From Erythroxylum novogranatense (Eukaryota > Streptophyta > Magnoliopsida > Malpighiales > Erythroxylaceae), in NCBI GenBank assembly GCA_029891385.1, contig CM057233.1:56638063-56702062 (forward strand): a stretch of DNA of 64,000 nucleotides, given 5' to 3'. The notes below the pieces were generated by a model. It searched no databases, was not told the DNA's origin, and saw nothing but the letters and a program-made list of their open reading frames with translations. Shown here one piece after another: positions 10,757-22,220 of the stretch; position 1 is the stretch's first letter, and the number at the start of each line of letters is the position of its first letter. A program made the position numbers and the translations under genes.

Positions 10757-11220
10757 ACCTTTTCGCCATCATAGGAGGTGAAGCCCTCGGGTTGTGTCAT
10801 ATACACATCCTCATTAGATTTCCATTTAGGAAAGTCGTCTTCACATCCATTTGCCATATCTCATAATCATAATGAGTGGCGATGGCTAGGAGTATTCTAA
10901 TGGATTTAAGCATTGCTCTTGGTCAAGGTCTCGTCATAGTCAACTCCTTGTCTTTGACGAAAACCTTTAGCCACAAGCCTTGCTTTATAGGTAATTACAT
11001 TACCATCCATGTCGGTTTTCTTCTTGAAAACCCATTTACACCCTATGGGTTTTATTCCTTCGGGTGCATTAACCAAAGTCCATACTTGGTTTTCATACAT
11101 GGAATCCATTTCAGCTTGCATGGCATGAAGCCATTTCTCAGACTCTGAACTCTTCAGAACCTTTTCATAGGTGGTAGGCTCATCATCTTCTATGAGCAAT
11201 ACGTCATCCTGTTCATTCAC
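10757..11220 (-). pseudogene. C1 reverse transcriptase (N-terminal half)
   Basis: An open segment 11220-10906 reads KWLHAMQAEMDSMYENQVW, then GCKWVFKKKTDMDGNVITYK and ARLVAKGFRQRQGVDYDET, the standard start of copia RT. A stop after KSNA and frame changes follow. The continuation YEIWQMDVKTTFLNGNL, containing the first catalytic Asp, is visible in another frame near 10830-10860. A further frame change separates it from the C-terminal half at 10756. Confidence 0.88.
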
Positions 11221-11374
11221 GAGAAATCCATATCTCTCTCGAGCAGAGCATATCCTCGTGACCTACTTAACTTCGTGTGTTGTAGAAGGTTGAATCACAC
11301 TTCATCTGTATGAGTTCTGATTTTAGGTTCAGCGATTAATATCGTCTGTTCGAACATCCTGAACTTCTTCAAGC

Positions 11375-12707
11375 TCAATTTTGCTCCCACTGTCTTCTTG
11401 TAAAAGAAACTCTTTCTCTAAAAAGACAGCATGCTTTGAAACAAACACCTTTTGTTCCTCGTGAGTAGGTAGAACGATATCCCATTGTTTCTTTAGGATA
11501 TCCTACGAACAAACACTTGTCAGATTTTGCATCAAGTTTATCTAACTGTGTCCGCTTCACATAAGCAGGACAGCCCCAAACTTTCAAATGAGTAAGATAG
11601 GGTCTTTTGTTAGTCCACATCTCATATGGAGTAACATCAACTGCCTTTGATGGGACTATGTTTAGCAAGTAAACAGCTGTCTCGATTGCATACCCCCAAA
11701 AGGATTTTGGTAACTTTGCAAAGCCCATCATTGATCGTACCATGTCTAACAAGGTTCGATTTCTCCTTTCTCGCCACACCATTATCTTTGTGGTGTGTAA
11801 GGAGGAGTCCATTGAGATAAAATCCCATTATCTCGAGATAATCCAAAACTCTTGGTCTAAGTATTCCCCACCACGATCAGATCGTAATGTCTTGATACTT
11901 TTCCCAAGTTGGTTTTCTACTTCATTTCTGAATTGTTTGAACTTTTCAAATGCTTCATATTTGTATCTCATCAGATACAAGTACCCATATAGAGAATAGT
12001 CATCGATAAAGGTAATGAAGTAAAGACAACCACTTATGGCATGGATGGACATCGGACCACATACATCTGAATGTATTAGGTCTAATACTCCAGTCGCTTG
12101 TTCACCCTTTCCTTAAGGGTAACTTAGTCATCTTGCCTAATAAACAAGATTCGCACATGTGTCATATGATTCATAATCAAATGACACTAAACTACCACTC
12201 TTATGGAGCTTAGCTGTCGTCTCTCATTTATATGGCCAAGCGACAATGCCATAAGTAAGTTGATTTTAAATTATCTCGTTTATGTCTTTTCGTGTCATTG
12301 ACATTCATAATTGGATGTGACATATCTAATATGTAAATTCCATTGCATAAAGTACCAGTACCATAAAGCATTCCATTCAAACTAATAGAACAACCATTGT
12401 TACTAAAAGTCAAATGGAAACCAGTTCTATTTAAACAAGAAACAGACAATATGTTCTTTGTTAATACAGGTACAAAATAACAATCATCCAATTTAATTAC
12501 AAGCCCGGTGGGGAGTGACAAAAAGTAAATGCCTACGGCTAATGCAGCAACTCTTGCTCCATTTCCCACACGCAGGTCTAGTTCTCCCTTCATGAGCTGT
12601 CTACTGTCCCTGAGGTCCTGCATATCATTGCATATGTGTGAGCCACAACCGTTATCTAATACCCATATGTTATGATCAGAAACAGTATTAACCTCGATGA
12701 CAAACAT
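11375..12707 (-). pseudogene. C1 protease and integrase
   Basis: Protease is at 12707-12228: WVLDNGCGSHIC is the retropepsin box, but the usual D-[ST]-G is D-N-G, so catalysis is doubtful. NILSVSCLNR and the pre-integrase LWHCRL follow. Integrase core appears at 12052-11828: FITFIDDYSLYGYLYLMRYK and IKTLRSDRGGEYLDQEFW. The rest is in another frame at 11812-11375: FWGYAIETAVYLLNIVPSKA and LKVWGCPAYVKR. Frame changes near 12228 and 11830 break it. Integrase inserts the cDNA into the genome. Confidence 0.9.
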
Positions 12708-12709
12708 AC

Positions 12710-13536
12710 CGAAGAAGTCGAGGCATCGATGCCTTCTTACGCTTCAGCCTCCAAATAGACTTCTGATTTAAGCTTCCAAAGGACCGGTCTTGCCATAATG
12801 GAAGCAAGTTCCTTTTGGTGCAGTCTCTTTGGTTTTCTTCTTGGCTATACTTCCTTTTGGTTTCTTAGACCTTTTCTTCTACTGTTTCTTTTTCTTTGAA
12901 CCAGAAGAAGAGTCCACCATCAGCACTTGCTTGCTATCCTTCTTGATAGCTTGCTCTGCTGTCTTGAGCAGATTGATCAACTCAGAGATTGTTGTGGATA
13001 CTTGGTTCATCCGATAGTTTAACACGAACTATGAATAACTATCAAACAATCCAACCAGAATTAAGTCAATACTTAATTCATAATCCATGACAAAACCTAA
13101 GACGGCCAATCTCTCAATATACCCATTCATCTTGATGCATATTGCTGCGCAGATGAACCTGGAGTCATCTTAGTAGTGAAGAGTAGCCTCGAGGTCTCGA
13201 ACCTTTCGCACCGAGCTTGCTCATCAAACGACTCCCTAAGATGAAACACTATGGTATGAGCATCCATAGACTCACGCCGCTTCGCACTCTGGTGACATCG
13301 AGGCAAGCATGATCACGGTAGCCATGTCACCGCCTTTAAGATGCTTCGATATGCTTTCGATCCTCATCAGAAGCATCAGCAGTAGGTGGATCAGGAAGTG
13401 GAACATCTAGGATATATCCCAGTTCCTCAGACCTGAGAACAATTCTCAGATTTCTCAGCCAATCGAGAAAATTTGGTCCAATTAACTTGTTCGATTCCAT
13501 AAGCAAGCGCAAGTTCACACTTGAAGTCATCTTCAA
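12710..13536 (-). pseudogene. C1 gag (broken)
   Basis: Starts at 13536 (MKMTSSVNLRLLMESNKLIG), then LDWLRNLRIVLRSEELGYIL, the usual copia gag N-terminus (gag_pre-type L-x-W-x-R-N). Open for 66 codons, then shifted. Near 12800-12755 the minus strand encodes CFHYGKTG, a decayed CCHC knuckle in which the second Cys is Tyr. The middle of gag has several frame changes. Confidence 0.8.
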
Positions 13537-13692
13537 TCAACCTAAAGGGATAGAGAGAGAGAATGTTAGAATAGAATAGATGCATAATCATAAGGACTTG
13601 CATGATATGCATATGGCTCCCACTAGTTTCATAGAATCCATAACCCTTAGTACGAATCCAAGAAACATTATGACAAAATGTCCTAGTGGGTC

Positions 13693-13866
13693 GATATCTG
13701 ACATTCCTAAAAATGACCTTGGGTTTGCCCAACAAGCCACCTTAGTTCAATCGGTAGGTATCGGTTATACCAATTGCATCATAGATAGATATCCGACATT
13801 CCTAAAATGACCTTGGGTTTGCCCAACAAGCCACCTTAGTTCAATCGGCAGGTATCAATCATACCA
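13693..13866. repeat. 95 bp tandem duplication in C1 leader
   Basis: Units begin GATATCTGACATTCC (13693) and GATATCCGACATTCC (about 13788). Each contains the TTGGGTTTGCCCAA stem-loop and a TTAGTTCAATCGG segment. Confidence 0.85.
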
Positions 13867-14316
13867 TTTCCATCTTAGGTGCAACTATCGAATAGTGCTA
13901 TCAACTTTTGATGTATGCACACACATTGAGTTATCAACTCTTGATGCGTGTACATCTGATGTACACTACCCAATTTCGCCTTTGTCCACGTTGACCTTGA
14001 GTTTGCTCAACAAATCAACGCTTCTAGTGAAAACCGACCCATTAATCTGGAAATCTCATTTTCCATGGTTCGAACATATCCGTATAGAGTGAGCTTGGGT
14101 TTGCCCAACAACCCAACTCTATAAGAACTCTGGTTCTCCCCATTTTAATGGAAAGCGTTAGTTTTCATATGATTTGAGGGTTTTCAGGTCTCATCTTCTT
14201 CTTCTCCAAGCCGTAGGATTATAGTCACCATGACTATATGGAATGACTTAGGGTACTTCATCAATCATATTGAATTTATACCTAAAATCATCCATCATCC
14301 CTCCTTTGCATGTTAT

Positions 14317-14428
14317 AAGTCGACTTGTGTAACTGTGCACGAACAAGTCGACTTGTACCATTGTGCAAGTCGACTTATGCGTCTACAGTGCACGGACAAG
14401 TCGACTTGTCCATTGTGTAAGTCGACTT
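14317..14428. repeat. Five-fold AAGTCGACTT palindrome cluster
   Basis: Perfect 10 bp palindromes start at 14317, 14345, 14367, 14398 and 14419. Copies two and four extend to 14 bp (ACAAGTCGACTTGT). GTGCAC palindromes lie between some copies. In RNA each could self-pair between molecules. Confidence 0.9.
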
Positions 14429-15535
14429 ATCCAAGAGAAATTTCTATCTAATCGGCTAATTTCTCAATCCGTGTAGTTCAAATTCACAACACCAAGTCTA
14501 ATACACTTTACCTTGATGTACCAATGAAACACTTTCATTGTTGCTTACCATATATAGTCAAACTATATATGAAGAATTTGAAATCGGTGAATACACTGTT
14601 ATTCACTTGGATTTCCAAATAATTCGAGAATATCAAATTATCAACCTAAGTATCTCTAGGTAGTCTACACTTTATCAAGACTACTTCGGCACTGGTCACA
14701 AAATTTGTTACGGCCAAAACAATCAAGATAAGGGAATATACTATCGAGACGCTAATGAGACACATTTGACATCCGAAAATTATTTGGAAACCTAATTTCA
14801 AAAAAAACATTTAGGCAAGCCTACAAAATCAATGTAACACATTTTTAATCACATTAAAAATGATCCTAGGCATTGGAACTGAAATCTACACAATTTCTTA
14901 GTTCAAACAAAACAACTCCAGCAATTTTCTCAAAACTGCCAAGTTCAATGTTTTGCTTGAAAAACCCATTGAACAAATTTCAATAAATTCTGAAAAAATT
15001 ACAGAGGTTACTAAATGTTCCCAAAATGCTCCATGAATTTTTTTAGGATTTATTTCCATCAAAAACTCATTCAACCTCAGCAACAAATCCAATGCAAAAT
15101 CTGTGTTCCTTAACACAGCTATTCCCAGCAGCACACAATAAATTCTCAAATAAATAGTAAATCACCTCGAAAACATTTTTCCATCCACATGGACATTCAT
15201 AAACATCTTAGGGACATGTAGGTGAAAGAAAATCCGAAAAAACATTTTTCTACAATTTATTCTCGAATTTATAAGCATGCCTATTCAGTGAATGTGCACA
15301 AAGACAGCACCCAGCACATTAGGGAATAAATTAGCAAAACATATCAAATCATATTGATAAATTCCGGGTTCCACAGACATATGCAACAACATCTTGTGAA
15401 CATATCTGCTCAAGAAAATTTCAAAAACTATATCTCATACTGAATTCGAAATTCAACACATACAACATGCATCATCATCACAAGCTATAGCAACTCCGAC
15501 CTAGTCATGGTTTCGTTGTTATATACGACACAAGT

Positions 15536-15548
15536 GTCTCAGATACCA
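15536..15548 (-). other. C1 primer-binding site
   Basis: Minus strand TGGTATCTGAGAC, one base inside the 5' LTR. It resembles the initiator-Met site TGGTATCAGAG with A changed to T. Confidence 0.8.
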
Positions 15549-15549
15549 C

Positions 15550-16069
15550 TGTAGGAAAATCCCGGTGTGAGCATCACATGCCCACGGTGCGGAAAACAAA
15601 AATTTTTGTTCCGGGACCTTCCCAAAAGCCAGGATCCATGTGTATATATATAACAAACTCAAACCGAACGACCAAAGGAGACCGTCTCTAACGGTATCCA
15701 CGCAGAGATCGGAGAACCTAACCGGGACAAACCCTTTGACCCGGGAATAGCTAGAACAAATTAAAGACTGCTAGATCTTACCTTTGTTCTATGGAGAGCT
15801 TGGAGTCAATGAAGATGGAGGATGAAAAACTTGGAGGAGAGAGTGAAAAATCGATGGAGAAGGTGAAGGCTTAGGTTTTTCTCAAAAACCTTACTTTCTT
15901 TTTCAATCCACGACCATGACCTTTCTAACTCACCTTTCTATATGTCTTTTAACATTTTTCAAGACATAATAAATGCTAATGGTGAGTCATCCATCCACCT
16001 AACCCTTTATATATATATATATATATATATAAAGGCAAAATGATGTCTTCTCCTCCTTCCTCCACATTA

Positions 16070-16112
<43 letters not shown>

Positions 16113-17391
16113 TAATCATATATATATGTATATATATATTGCTGAAGTGGTCCAGTCACACTGGGGTCGATCCTACCGGCCTACCCGGTCTCAGTATGGG
16201 AAAAACCCCCAGAAACGTTTTTCAACAATATCGATGTCGCGATCTCATCGGGACATATCTCGATCTCATCGGGATCCATTTAATCCTGTTGCTCTCCATA
16301 TATTAGAACTCTGTCCAAAACTATTTTACGAGTTCTCCGAGACACTCTTATGCGTGTAACCCATTACGTTCCCGGTTATGTTGGCCACTTAGATCAACAC
16401 TTAATCTAAGCAAGTCATGAGCGGTATCTAGCAACACATCATGACCCCCAATTGACCGAAAAGTAATTGGTTTGACGAATGAACATATATTCATCAGGAA
16501 CCATATCACGAACCCTTCCATAGACAATTACCGTGCAATTCGTCCTTTCACCATCCTATACCCCACTTGGTTATGAGTATGGGCAATGTGTCAACTCTCA
16601 CTAGGTCGACTACGTCAAATCTAGTCCAAGTGATTTTAGTTCTTGTCTGGGACTCATTAATTTATATGTCATCAAGACCCTCTTCACGACATACATACTC
16701 CGCCGAGATTTCTAAGTAATGACCGACAAGAGGCCATGGGTATCATCTTCGCTATCACGAAGTGGTGAATCCTCTATTGGCTACTCAATTACCTTGAATA
16801 CCTCAAACTGTACCCAAGCACCACCCTATGAGCGACCTCTCAGAAGGCAACAAGGAATGGAGTCAAAGCACGTAATCAAGATATCAAGATATCCTTGAGC
16901 ACCTCAAGTCTAAGGATACTTGCACCATTGCTATGATGAGATTATCAACGACATTAGAATAGAACATCCATGTGATGATCTCATGGCGAGTCATCCAATG
17001 TACTTACTACCTCTAGTAAGCATCCACATCTCAACCCTAAATATCTCATATTTACGCTTCGAGATCCACCGCTTGATCAAATCAAGGAGCATGAGATGTG
17101 CTAGTCTTTCCGGATTACCATGTCGGTCTCGGTAATCCTATGACTAGGGATAATTTAGATAATGACATAATTGCACATGATAGGAATCTCGATGGTGTGA
17201 TCACATCATAATTTCCTTCATGCTATGTCATATATCATGGACTTCATTAATTTGATTACGATCTATATCGGTTCATAAATAATGAACAACAAATTAATGA
17301 AATATGCCTTTCTTTATTTATTTATAAAGACTGTACACAAATTTGTACAAAATGCGCTAAAGGCGATTGCCTTTAGGGCACTACTCTAACA
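15550..17391 (-). repeat. C1 5' LTR, 1.84 kb
   Basis: Pairs with 7770-9599. TA microsatellites lie at about 16009-16031 and 16076-16108. At many places where the other LTR has CAG or CTG, this copy reads CG or CGG (for example 16748-16760, 17055-17070, 17255-17270). Confidence 0.92.
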
Positions 17392-17396
17392 TGTAT

Positions 17397-17537
17397 GAGT
17401 ATATGTATGTGTGAATCGAATTGTACTTATGTATTTGCATGGATGTTAGGATCGGGTCCGACATTATGGGGCGCCCGTAGCCGGCGCAGCCCGAGGGGCC
17501 ACCTCGGGAATGAGGATTTCGGGACCCGGGCCCAACA
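17397..17537 (+). repeat. E2 5' LTR, second part
   Basis: Resumes after the second TGTAT copy and ends GGGCCCAACA at 17537. Contains a GC-rich block at 17455-17530. Confidence 0.82.
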
Positions 17538-17541
17538 TGTT

Positions 17542-17553
17542 TGATATCAGAGC
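17542..17553 (+). other. E2 primer-binding site
   Basis: TGATATCAGAGC, the initiator-Met site TGGTATCAGAGC with one G-to-A change, four bases inside the LTR. Confidence 0.85.
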
Positions 17554-17704
17554 GCCTAGGTTTAGTGTCCTTGGCTTAGAATGCATATAGGACGACTTTT
17601 TTGATCTATGATTAATTGTTGCATTGATTACGTGACATGCATATCATGCATACATGTAGATTGCCATATAGCTAATCCTTAGTGTTTCCATTTGAAGGAG
17701 TACT

Positions 17705-18903
17705 ATGCCACCTCGTAGAAGGACACGAGGAATTATGCAAGGATCTGCTGCACCTGACTCTCCAACGAGAGAGGAGAAGACTGATGAGTCAGTAGCCCTA
17801 GGAAATGCTGAGGCTTCTGTAGGGCTAGGCAGTGAGCCCATTCCGTCGCCGACTCAGGAGTCGCCAGCTATGTAGGAGCAAGTGCCTCCTTTGGATCCGA
17901 GGTTGTTCCAGGCCTTTACTCAGGCATTTATGCAGGCTATGGGCTAGATGCCACAGCCTTTTGCTTCAGCCCCAGTTCAGAAGGGCAGACGATTTGATAG
18001 GCTAAAAAAGTATGGGGCAGTTGATTTCTTTGGGACTTCAGATCCTGAAGAAGCCGAGACTTGGCTGAGAAAGACTGAGAGAGTGCTGAATCAAATCGAG
18101 TGTGAGGATGACGAGAGAGTCATCTATGCTGCAAGTCTGCTTCAGGGAGATGCTCTGCATTGGTGGGAGACCGTGCCAGGCAGTCAGATGAGACCAGTAG
18201 GGTTGGCGTGGCAGGACTTCCTTGTTGCTTTCAGGAAAAAGTATCTGTCAGAGGTATATGTTCAGCAAAAGCCGAGGGAGTTCCTCAGTTTGACTCGTAG
18301 GATATGATAGTCGGTGAGTATGGCGCGGTTTACACACTACCCCAGATGCTTGGATCGATGTTGAGAGAAGCTGCTAGATGTCGTCGGTTTGAGTCAGGTC
18401 TGCACCTGGCCATCAGAGAGAAGGTGATTGTGCAGAATTTCTGTGATTTTCAGCAGTTGGTTGAGGCAGCTCTGAGGGTTGAGAATATAGAGAATATCAA
18501 GAGTGTTGTGAACAAGAAGAGGAAGGGCAGAGAGCATTCTAGGAGAGGAGGTAGCACTAGTACTCCTATGCCAGACAGGAGTGCTAGGAGCTTCCTGGTC
18601 CAGTCAGAGGAGAGGAGCAGTGATGCGAGCCGACCTAGGCCGATGAGGACTTCTACTGTTTCTCACCAAGCCTCAACGGTGGGTGGCGGTAGAAGGGGAG
18701 ATGGAGATAGATCTTTTGTCTAGAAGTGTGAGCACTGCGGGAGGTCCTATAAAGGAGAGTGCTTCAGATTGACAGGAGCTTGTTTCAACTGTAGGGAGAA
18801 GGGACACATTGCCAGAGAGTGTCCTCAGCCTCCACGACAAGAGAGAGGCCAGATGCAAGCTCCGAGGAGGACGGAGACCATGGGATGGAGGATCGTGATG
18901 TAA
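17705..18903 (+). pseudogene. E2 gag with zinc knuckle (stops)
   Basis: Start at 17705 (MPPRRRTRGIMQGSAAPDSP). In-frame TAGs occur at 17873 and 17945. The capsid core runs from 17948: RLKKYGAVDFFGTSDPEEAE, TWLRKTERVLNQIECEDDER and GDALHWWETV. A frame change near 18303 follows; the frame then reads VGEYGAVYTL and FESGLHLAIREKVI. A TAG at 18721 precedes the knuckle CFNCREKGHIAREC, itself preceded by a CEHCG half. This is a typical Tekay/Del gag. The stops lie where related copies have Gln, consistent with CAG-to-TAG changes. Confidence 0.88.
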
Positions 18904-18928
18904 GTGGGCGCCTGGGATCGGCTAGAGG

Positions 18929-20920
18929 GTGAATCTTCCGGGGAGACCGAGAGGGCAGGCACCAGCTAGGGTGTTTGCGATGACTAGGGAGGATGCTGAG
19001 ACCGCACCAGATGTTGTCATGGGTATGGTTCAGTTAGTTTTTGACGATGTGTTAGTTTTGATTGATCCAGGTTCTACTCAATCATTTGTTTCTTCGAGTA
19101 GACCCGTGTGTGATATGATTGTGAGCCCTTTGGATACTCCGCTGATGGTGAGTACTCCAATCGGCCAGTACATTGTGATTAGTCAAGTGTATAGAGGTTG
19201 TGAGATTCGCATTGATGGAGAACTTCTAGTGGTTGATTTGATGCCACTGAAGATGGGAGGACTAGATGTGATTTTGGGCATGGATACTTTAGAGAAGTAC
19301 AATGCCCATTTGGATTGTAAACAGAAGACAGTAGAGTTTGAATTGGATAGTGGAAAGAGAGTGGTGTTTGTGGGGGACAGGAAAGCGAGTCCGCCCAGAA
19401 TTGTTTCAGCATTGACAGCAGAGAAGATGATGAGTAAAGGATGTGAGGCATTCTTGACCTATGTGGTGGACACTAGGACTGATAGAGGGAAGTTGGAGGA
19501 TATTCTGGTGGTCAGGGAATTCTCGGATGTCTTTCCCGAGGAATTGCCAGGACTACTGCCAGCTCGGGAAATTGAGTTTCCCATTGAGCTTCTGTCAGGT
19601 ACAGCGCCGATTTCGATTTTGCCCTACCGGATGGCTCCGGCGGAATTGAAAGAGCTTAAGGAGCAATTGGAGGAATTGTTAGAGAAGGGGCATATTCGAC
19701 CGAGTTCTTCACCTTGGGGAGCTCCGGTTCTTTTTGTAAAGAAGAAAGATGGATCATTGAGGATGTGTCTCGATTATCGGAAGCTGAATCAAGTAACCGT
19801 GAAGAACAAGTATCCGCTTCCTCGCATTGATGATCTGTTTGATCAATTGCAAGGAGCTAAAGTCTTCTCTAAGATAGACTTGAGATCGGGTTATCATCAG
19901 TTGAGGATTAAGGAGTCGGATGTGCCGAAGTCTGCTTTCAGGACTCGGTATGGGCATTTGGAGTTCTTGGTTATGCCCTTTGGATTGACAAATGCGCCTG
20001 CAGCGTTTATGGATTTGATGAATCGGGTTTTTAAGTCATTCTTGGACCAATTTATCAATGTCTTCATTGATGATATCTTGGTGTATTCCAAGAGTGATGA
20101 GCAGCATGAGGAGCATTTAAGGATCACTTTGGAGACTTTGAGGAGGCATGAGTTGTACGCCAAATTCGATAAATGCGAATTTTGGCTGAGGGAAGTTGCA
20201 TTTCTTGGACACGTGATCTCAGAGCAAGGAGTGCATGTGGATCCAAAGAAGATTGAAGCTGTGGTGAATTGGGAAGCCTCGAAGAATGTAGCAAAAGTGA
20301 GGAGCTTTTTGGGTTTGGCAGGCTATTACAGGAGATTCGTGGAGGGGTTCTCTATGATAGCCGCTCCGATGACTAAGTTGTTGAGAAAAAATCAGAAGTT
20401 TAGTTGGAGTGAGGAGTGTCAGAGGAGCTTCGAGGAGCTCAAGCTCAGATTGACGAGTGCTCCAATTTTGGTTTTGCCTTCGGGAGATGAAGGTTATTCG
20501 GTGTATAGTGATGCTTCGAGGAAGGGTCTTGGATGTGTTTTGATGCAGGGAGATCGGGTGATTGCTTATGCTTCGAGGCAGTTGAAGCCTTATGAGCTGA
20601 ATTATCCGACGCATGATTTGGAGTTAGCAGCTGTGATCTTTGCCTTGAAGATTTGGAGGCATTATCTGTATGGAGTCCATACGAGGATCTTTACCGATCA
20701 TAAGAGTCTGAAGCATTTGTTGAGCCAGAAGGAGTTGAATTTGAGGCAGCAACGATGGATCGAGTTACTCAAAGATTGTGACTTGTTGATTGAGTATCAT
20801 CCGGGCAAGGCCAATGTTGTGGCGGATGCCTTGAGCAGGAAATCTTCGATTGCTCATGTTCGATCAGTTTATCTTCCTTTATTGGAAGAGATGGCCAAGC
20901 TTAAGATAAGCTTGAAGTAG
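18929..20920 (+). CDS. E2 protease-reverse transcriptase-RNase H, intact frame
   Basis: 663 codons without interruption, the longest open frame in the window. Protease: [13 protein letters not shown] at residues 43-55, with D-P-G as in this lineage. [22 protein letters not shown] (257-276), CLDYRKLN (280-287), [13 protein letters not shown] (313-325), catalytic FIDDILVYS (379-387). RNase [15 protein letters not shown] (523-536), [25 protein letters not shown]. All expected acidic residues in the RT box are present. The ATG at 18929 is only the first Met after upstream stops; the true product is a gag-pol polyprotein. The TAG at 20918 is a mutation, since the same frame continues into integrase. 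Confidence 0.93.
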   Translation: MNLPGRPRGQAPARVFAMTREDAETAPDVVMGMVQLVFDDVLVLIDPGSTQSFVSSSRPVCDMIVSPLDTPLMVSTPIGQYIVISQVYRGCEIRIDGELLVVDLMPLKMGGLDVILGMDTLEKYNAHLDCKQKTVEFELDSGKRVVFVGDRKASPPRIVSALTAEKMMSKGCEAFLTYVVDTRTDRGKLEDILVVREFSDVFPEELPGLLPAREIEFPIELLSGTAPISILPYRMAPAELKELKEQLEELLEKGHIRPSSSPWGAPVLFVKKKDGSLRMCLDYRKLNQVTVKNKYPLPRIDDLFDQLQGAKVFSKIDLRSGYHQLRIKESDVPKSAFRTRYGHLEFLVMPFGLTNAPAAFMDLMNRVFKSFLDQFINVFIDDILVYSKSDEQHEEHLRITLETLRRHELYAKFDKCEFWLREVAFLGHVISEQGVHVDPKKIEAVVNWEASKNVAKVRSFLGLAGYYRRFVEGFSMIAAPMTKLLRKNQKFSWSEECQRSFEELKLRLTSAPILVLPSGDEGYSVYSDASRKGLGCVLMQGDRVIAYASRQLKPYELNYPTHDLELAAVIFALKIWRHYLYGVHTRIFTDHKSLKHLLSQKELNLRQQRWIELLKDCDLLIEYHPGKANVVADALSRKSSIAHVRSVYLPLLEEMAKLKISLK

Positions 20921-22220
20921 GAGGAGTCGGATTGCCTTCTAGTTAACTTCCGAGTAAGACCAATACTCAGGGAGAAGGTTAGGGAATTGCAGGCTCAAGA
21001 TGCCGATTTGAGCAGACTCAGGGATGAAATTCAGAAGGGTAAGGTTTCTGAGATAAATGTGCAGGATGATGGGCTTATGACAGTGGGAAATAGGTTGTGT
21101 ATTCCTGATGTGCAGGAGGTTAAGGCTGAAATTATGGATGAGGCACACAATGCGCCTTATGCTATGCATCCAGGTAGCACCAGGATGTACAGGGATCTGA
21201 AAGAGCATTTTTGGTGGAAAGGCATGAAAAGGGATATAGTAGAGTTTGTCAGTAAGTGTCTAGTGTGTTAGCAAGTCAAGGCTGAACACCAGGCACCTGC
21301 AGGCAAGTTGAGGTCGTTGCCTATTTCGGAGTGGAAGTGGCAAAGAGTGACTACGGACATTTTGATGGGTTTGCCTAAGACCAGCAGGAGGCATGATACC
21401 ATTTGGGTGATAGTGGACCGGTTGACCAAGTCAGCCCACTTTTTGGCGATCAAGCAGACTGATTCTTTGTATGTTCTAGCAAAGAAGTATATCGATGAGA
21501 TTGTGAGATTGCATAGAATTCCCGATTCGATTGTGTCTGATAGAGACCCTCGGTTTACTTCGAGATTTTGGGGTAGTTTACAGGAAGCTTTGGGGATGAA
21601 GCTGAAATTTGGTACGACGTTTCACCCTTAGACGGATGGTCAATCTGAGAGGACCATTCGGACACTTGAGGGGATGCTTCGGGCTTGTGTGATGGATTTT
21701 TGAGGAGCATGGGATGAGCATTTACCGTTTGTCAAATTTGCTTATAACAATTCGTACCATTCGAGCATTCAGATGGCTCCATATGAGGCTTTGTATGGGC
21801 GGAGGTGTAGGACTCCGATCTGTTGGGAAGAAGAGGGAGAGAGGCAATTGGAAGGACCGGAATTGATTGATTTACGGTCGATAAAGTTAATTTAGTTAGC
21901 GGTGGCTTAAGGCAAAGACAGATAGGATGAAGAGTTATGTTGATGCTCACCGAAAGGAGATGGAGTATGAAGTCGGTGAGACAGTGTTCCTTAAGACGTC
22001 TCCTTAGAAAGGAGTATTGAGATTTGGCAAGAAGGGTAAGTTGAGTCCGAGGTATGTGGGTCCTTATGAGATCCTTGAGAGGATTGGGCCACTAGCCTAC
22101 AGGTTGGCGTTACCTCCGAAGTTATTGCAGATTCACGATGTTTTCCACGTTTCTATGTTGAGAAGATATAGATCGGATCCTTCTCACATCATTCAGATTG
22201 GCGTTACCTCCGGAGTTATT
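20921..22220 (+). pseudogene. E2 integrase (stops, truncated)
   Basis: Same frame as the 663-codon segment. HHCC finger: DEAHNAPYAMHPGST and FVSKCLVC. Core: IWVIVDRLTKSAHFLAI, then IPDSIVSDRDPRFTSRFWGS, and the Glu-bearing QSERTIRTLEGM. C-terminal part: LSPRYVGPYEILERIGPLAY and HDVFHVSMLRRY. In-frame stops at 21269, 21629 and 21701; a Trp-to-stop at 22005; a frame change near 21880. Sequence ends at 22220 before the chromodomain expected in this lineage. A 29 bp near-copy of 22102-22130 occupies the last bases. Confidence 0.9.

Larger units (their letters stand above)
13540..15535 (-). other. C1 untranslated leader with hairpins and palindromes
   Basis: About 2 kb between the primer-binding site and gag with no credible protein. 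It contains five AAGTCGACTT palindromes (14317-14428), four 14 nt TTGGG-type stem-loops (13719, 13813, 13997, 14095) and a 95 bp tandem duplication (13693-13866). Long structured leaders are where retroelements carry packaging and dimerisation signals, which is a possible role here. Confidence 0.7.
7770..17391 (-). mobile_element. C1: Ty1/copia retrotransposon, both ends intact
   Basis: A 9.6 kb element on the minus strand, inserted in the E2 5' LTR. LTRs at 7770-9599 (3') and 15550-17391 (5') both run TGTTAGAGTAG to TTTTCCTACA on the minus strand. The target duplication TGTAT is perfect at 7765-7769 and 17392-17396. The primer-binding site is next to the right LTR, and the polypurine tract AAGTGGGAGAT (minus strand) next to the left. 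Domain order is gag, zinc knuckle, protease, integrase, RT, RNase H: integrase before RT is the copia signature. All genes carry stops or frameshifts. Confidence 0.93.
5672..22220 (+). mobile_element. E2: Ty3/gypsy Tekay/Del-like chromovirus, 3' end lost
   Basis: 5' LTR 5672-7769 plus 17397-17537 (about 2.24 kb without the nested copia), primer-binding site 17542-17553, gag from 17705, pol to about 22220. The protein order and sequence ([24 protein letters not shown]) fit the Tekay/Del chromoviruses, which also have long LTRs. The 3' end of integrase, the chromodomain and the 3' LTR are missing; the sequence switches to a truncated LTR of E3 at 22221. Left flank TAATT has no partner at the right border of the nest. 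Confidence 0.88.

Noticed and set aside
14317..14428. CRISPR-like array
   Set aside because: Repeat is a 10 bp palindrome with short irregular spacers in a plant copia leader; no CRISPR context.
19179..20614. Antisense open frames opposite E2 pol
   Set aside because: Shadows of a well-conserved coding frame on the plus strand.
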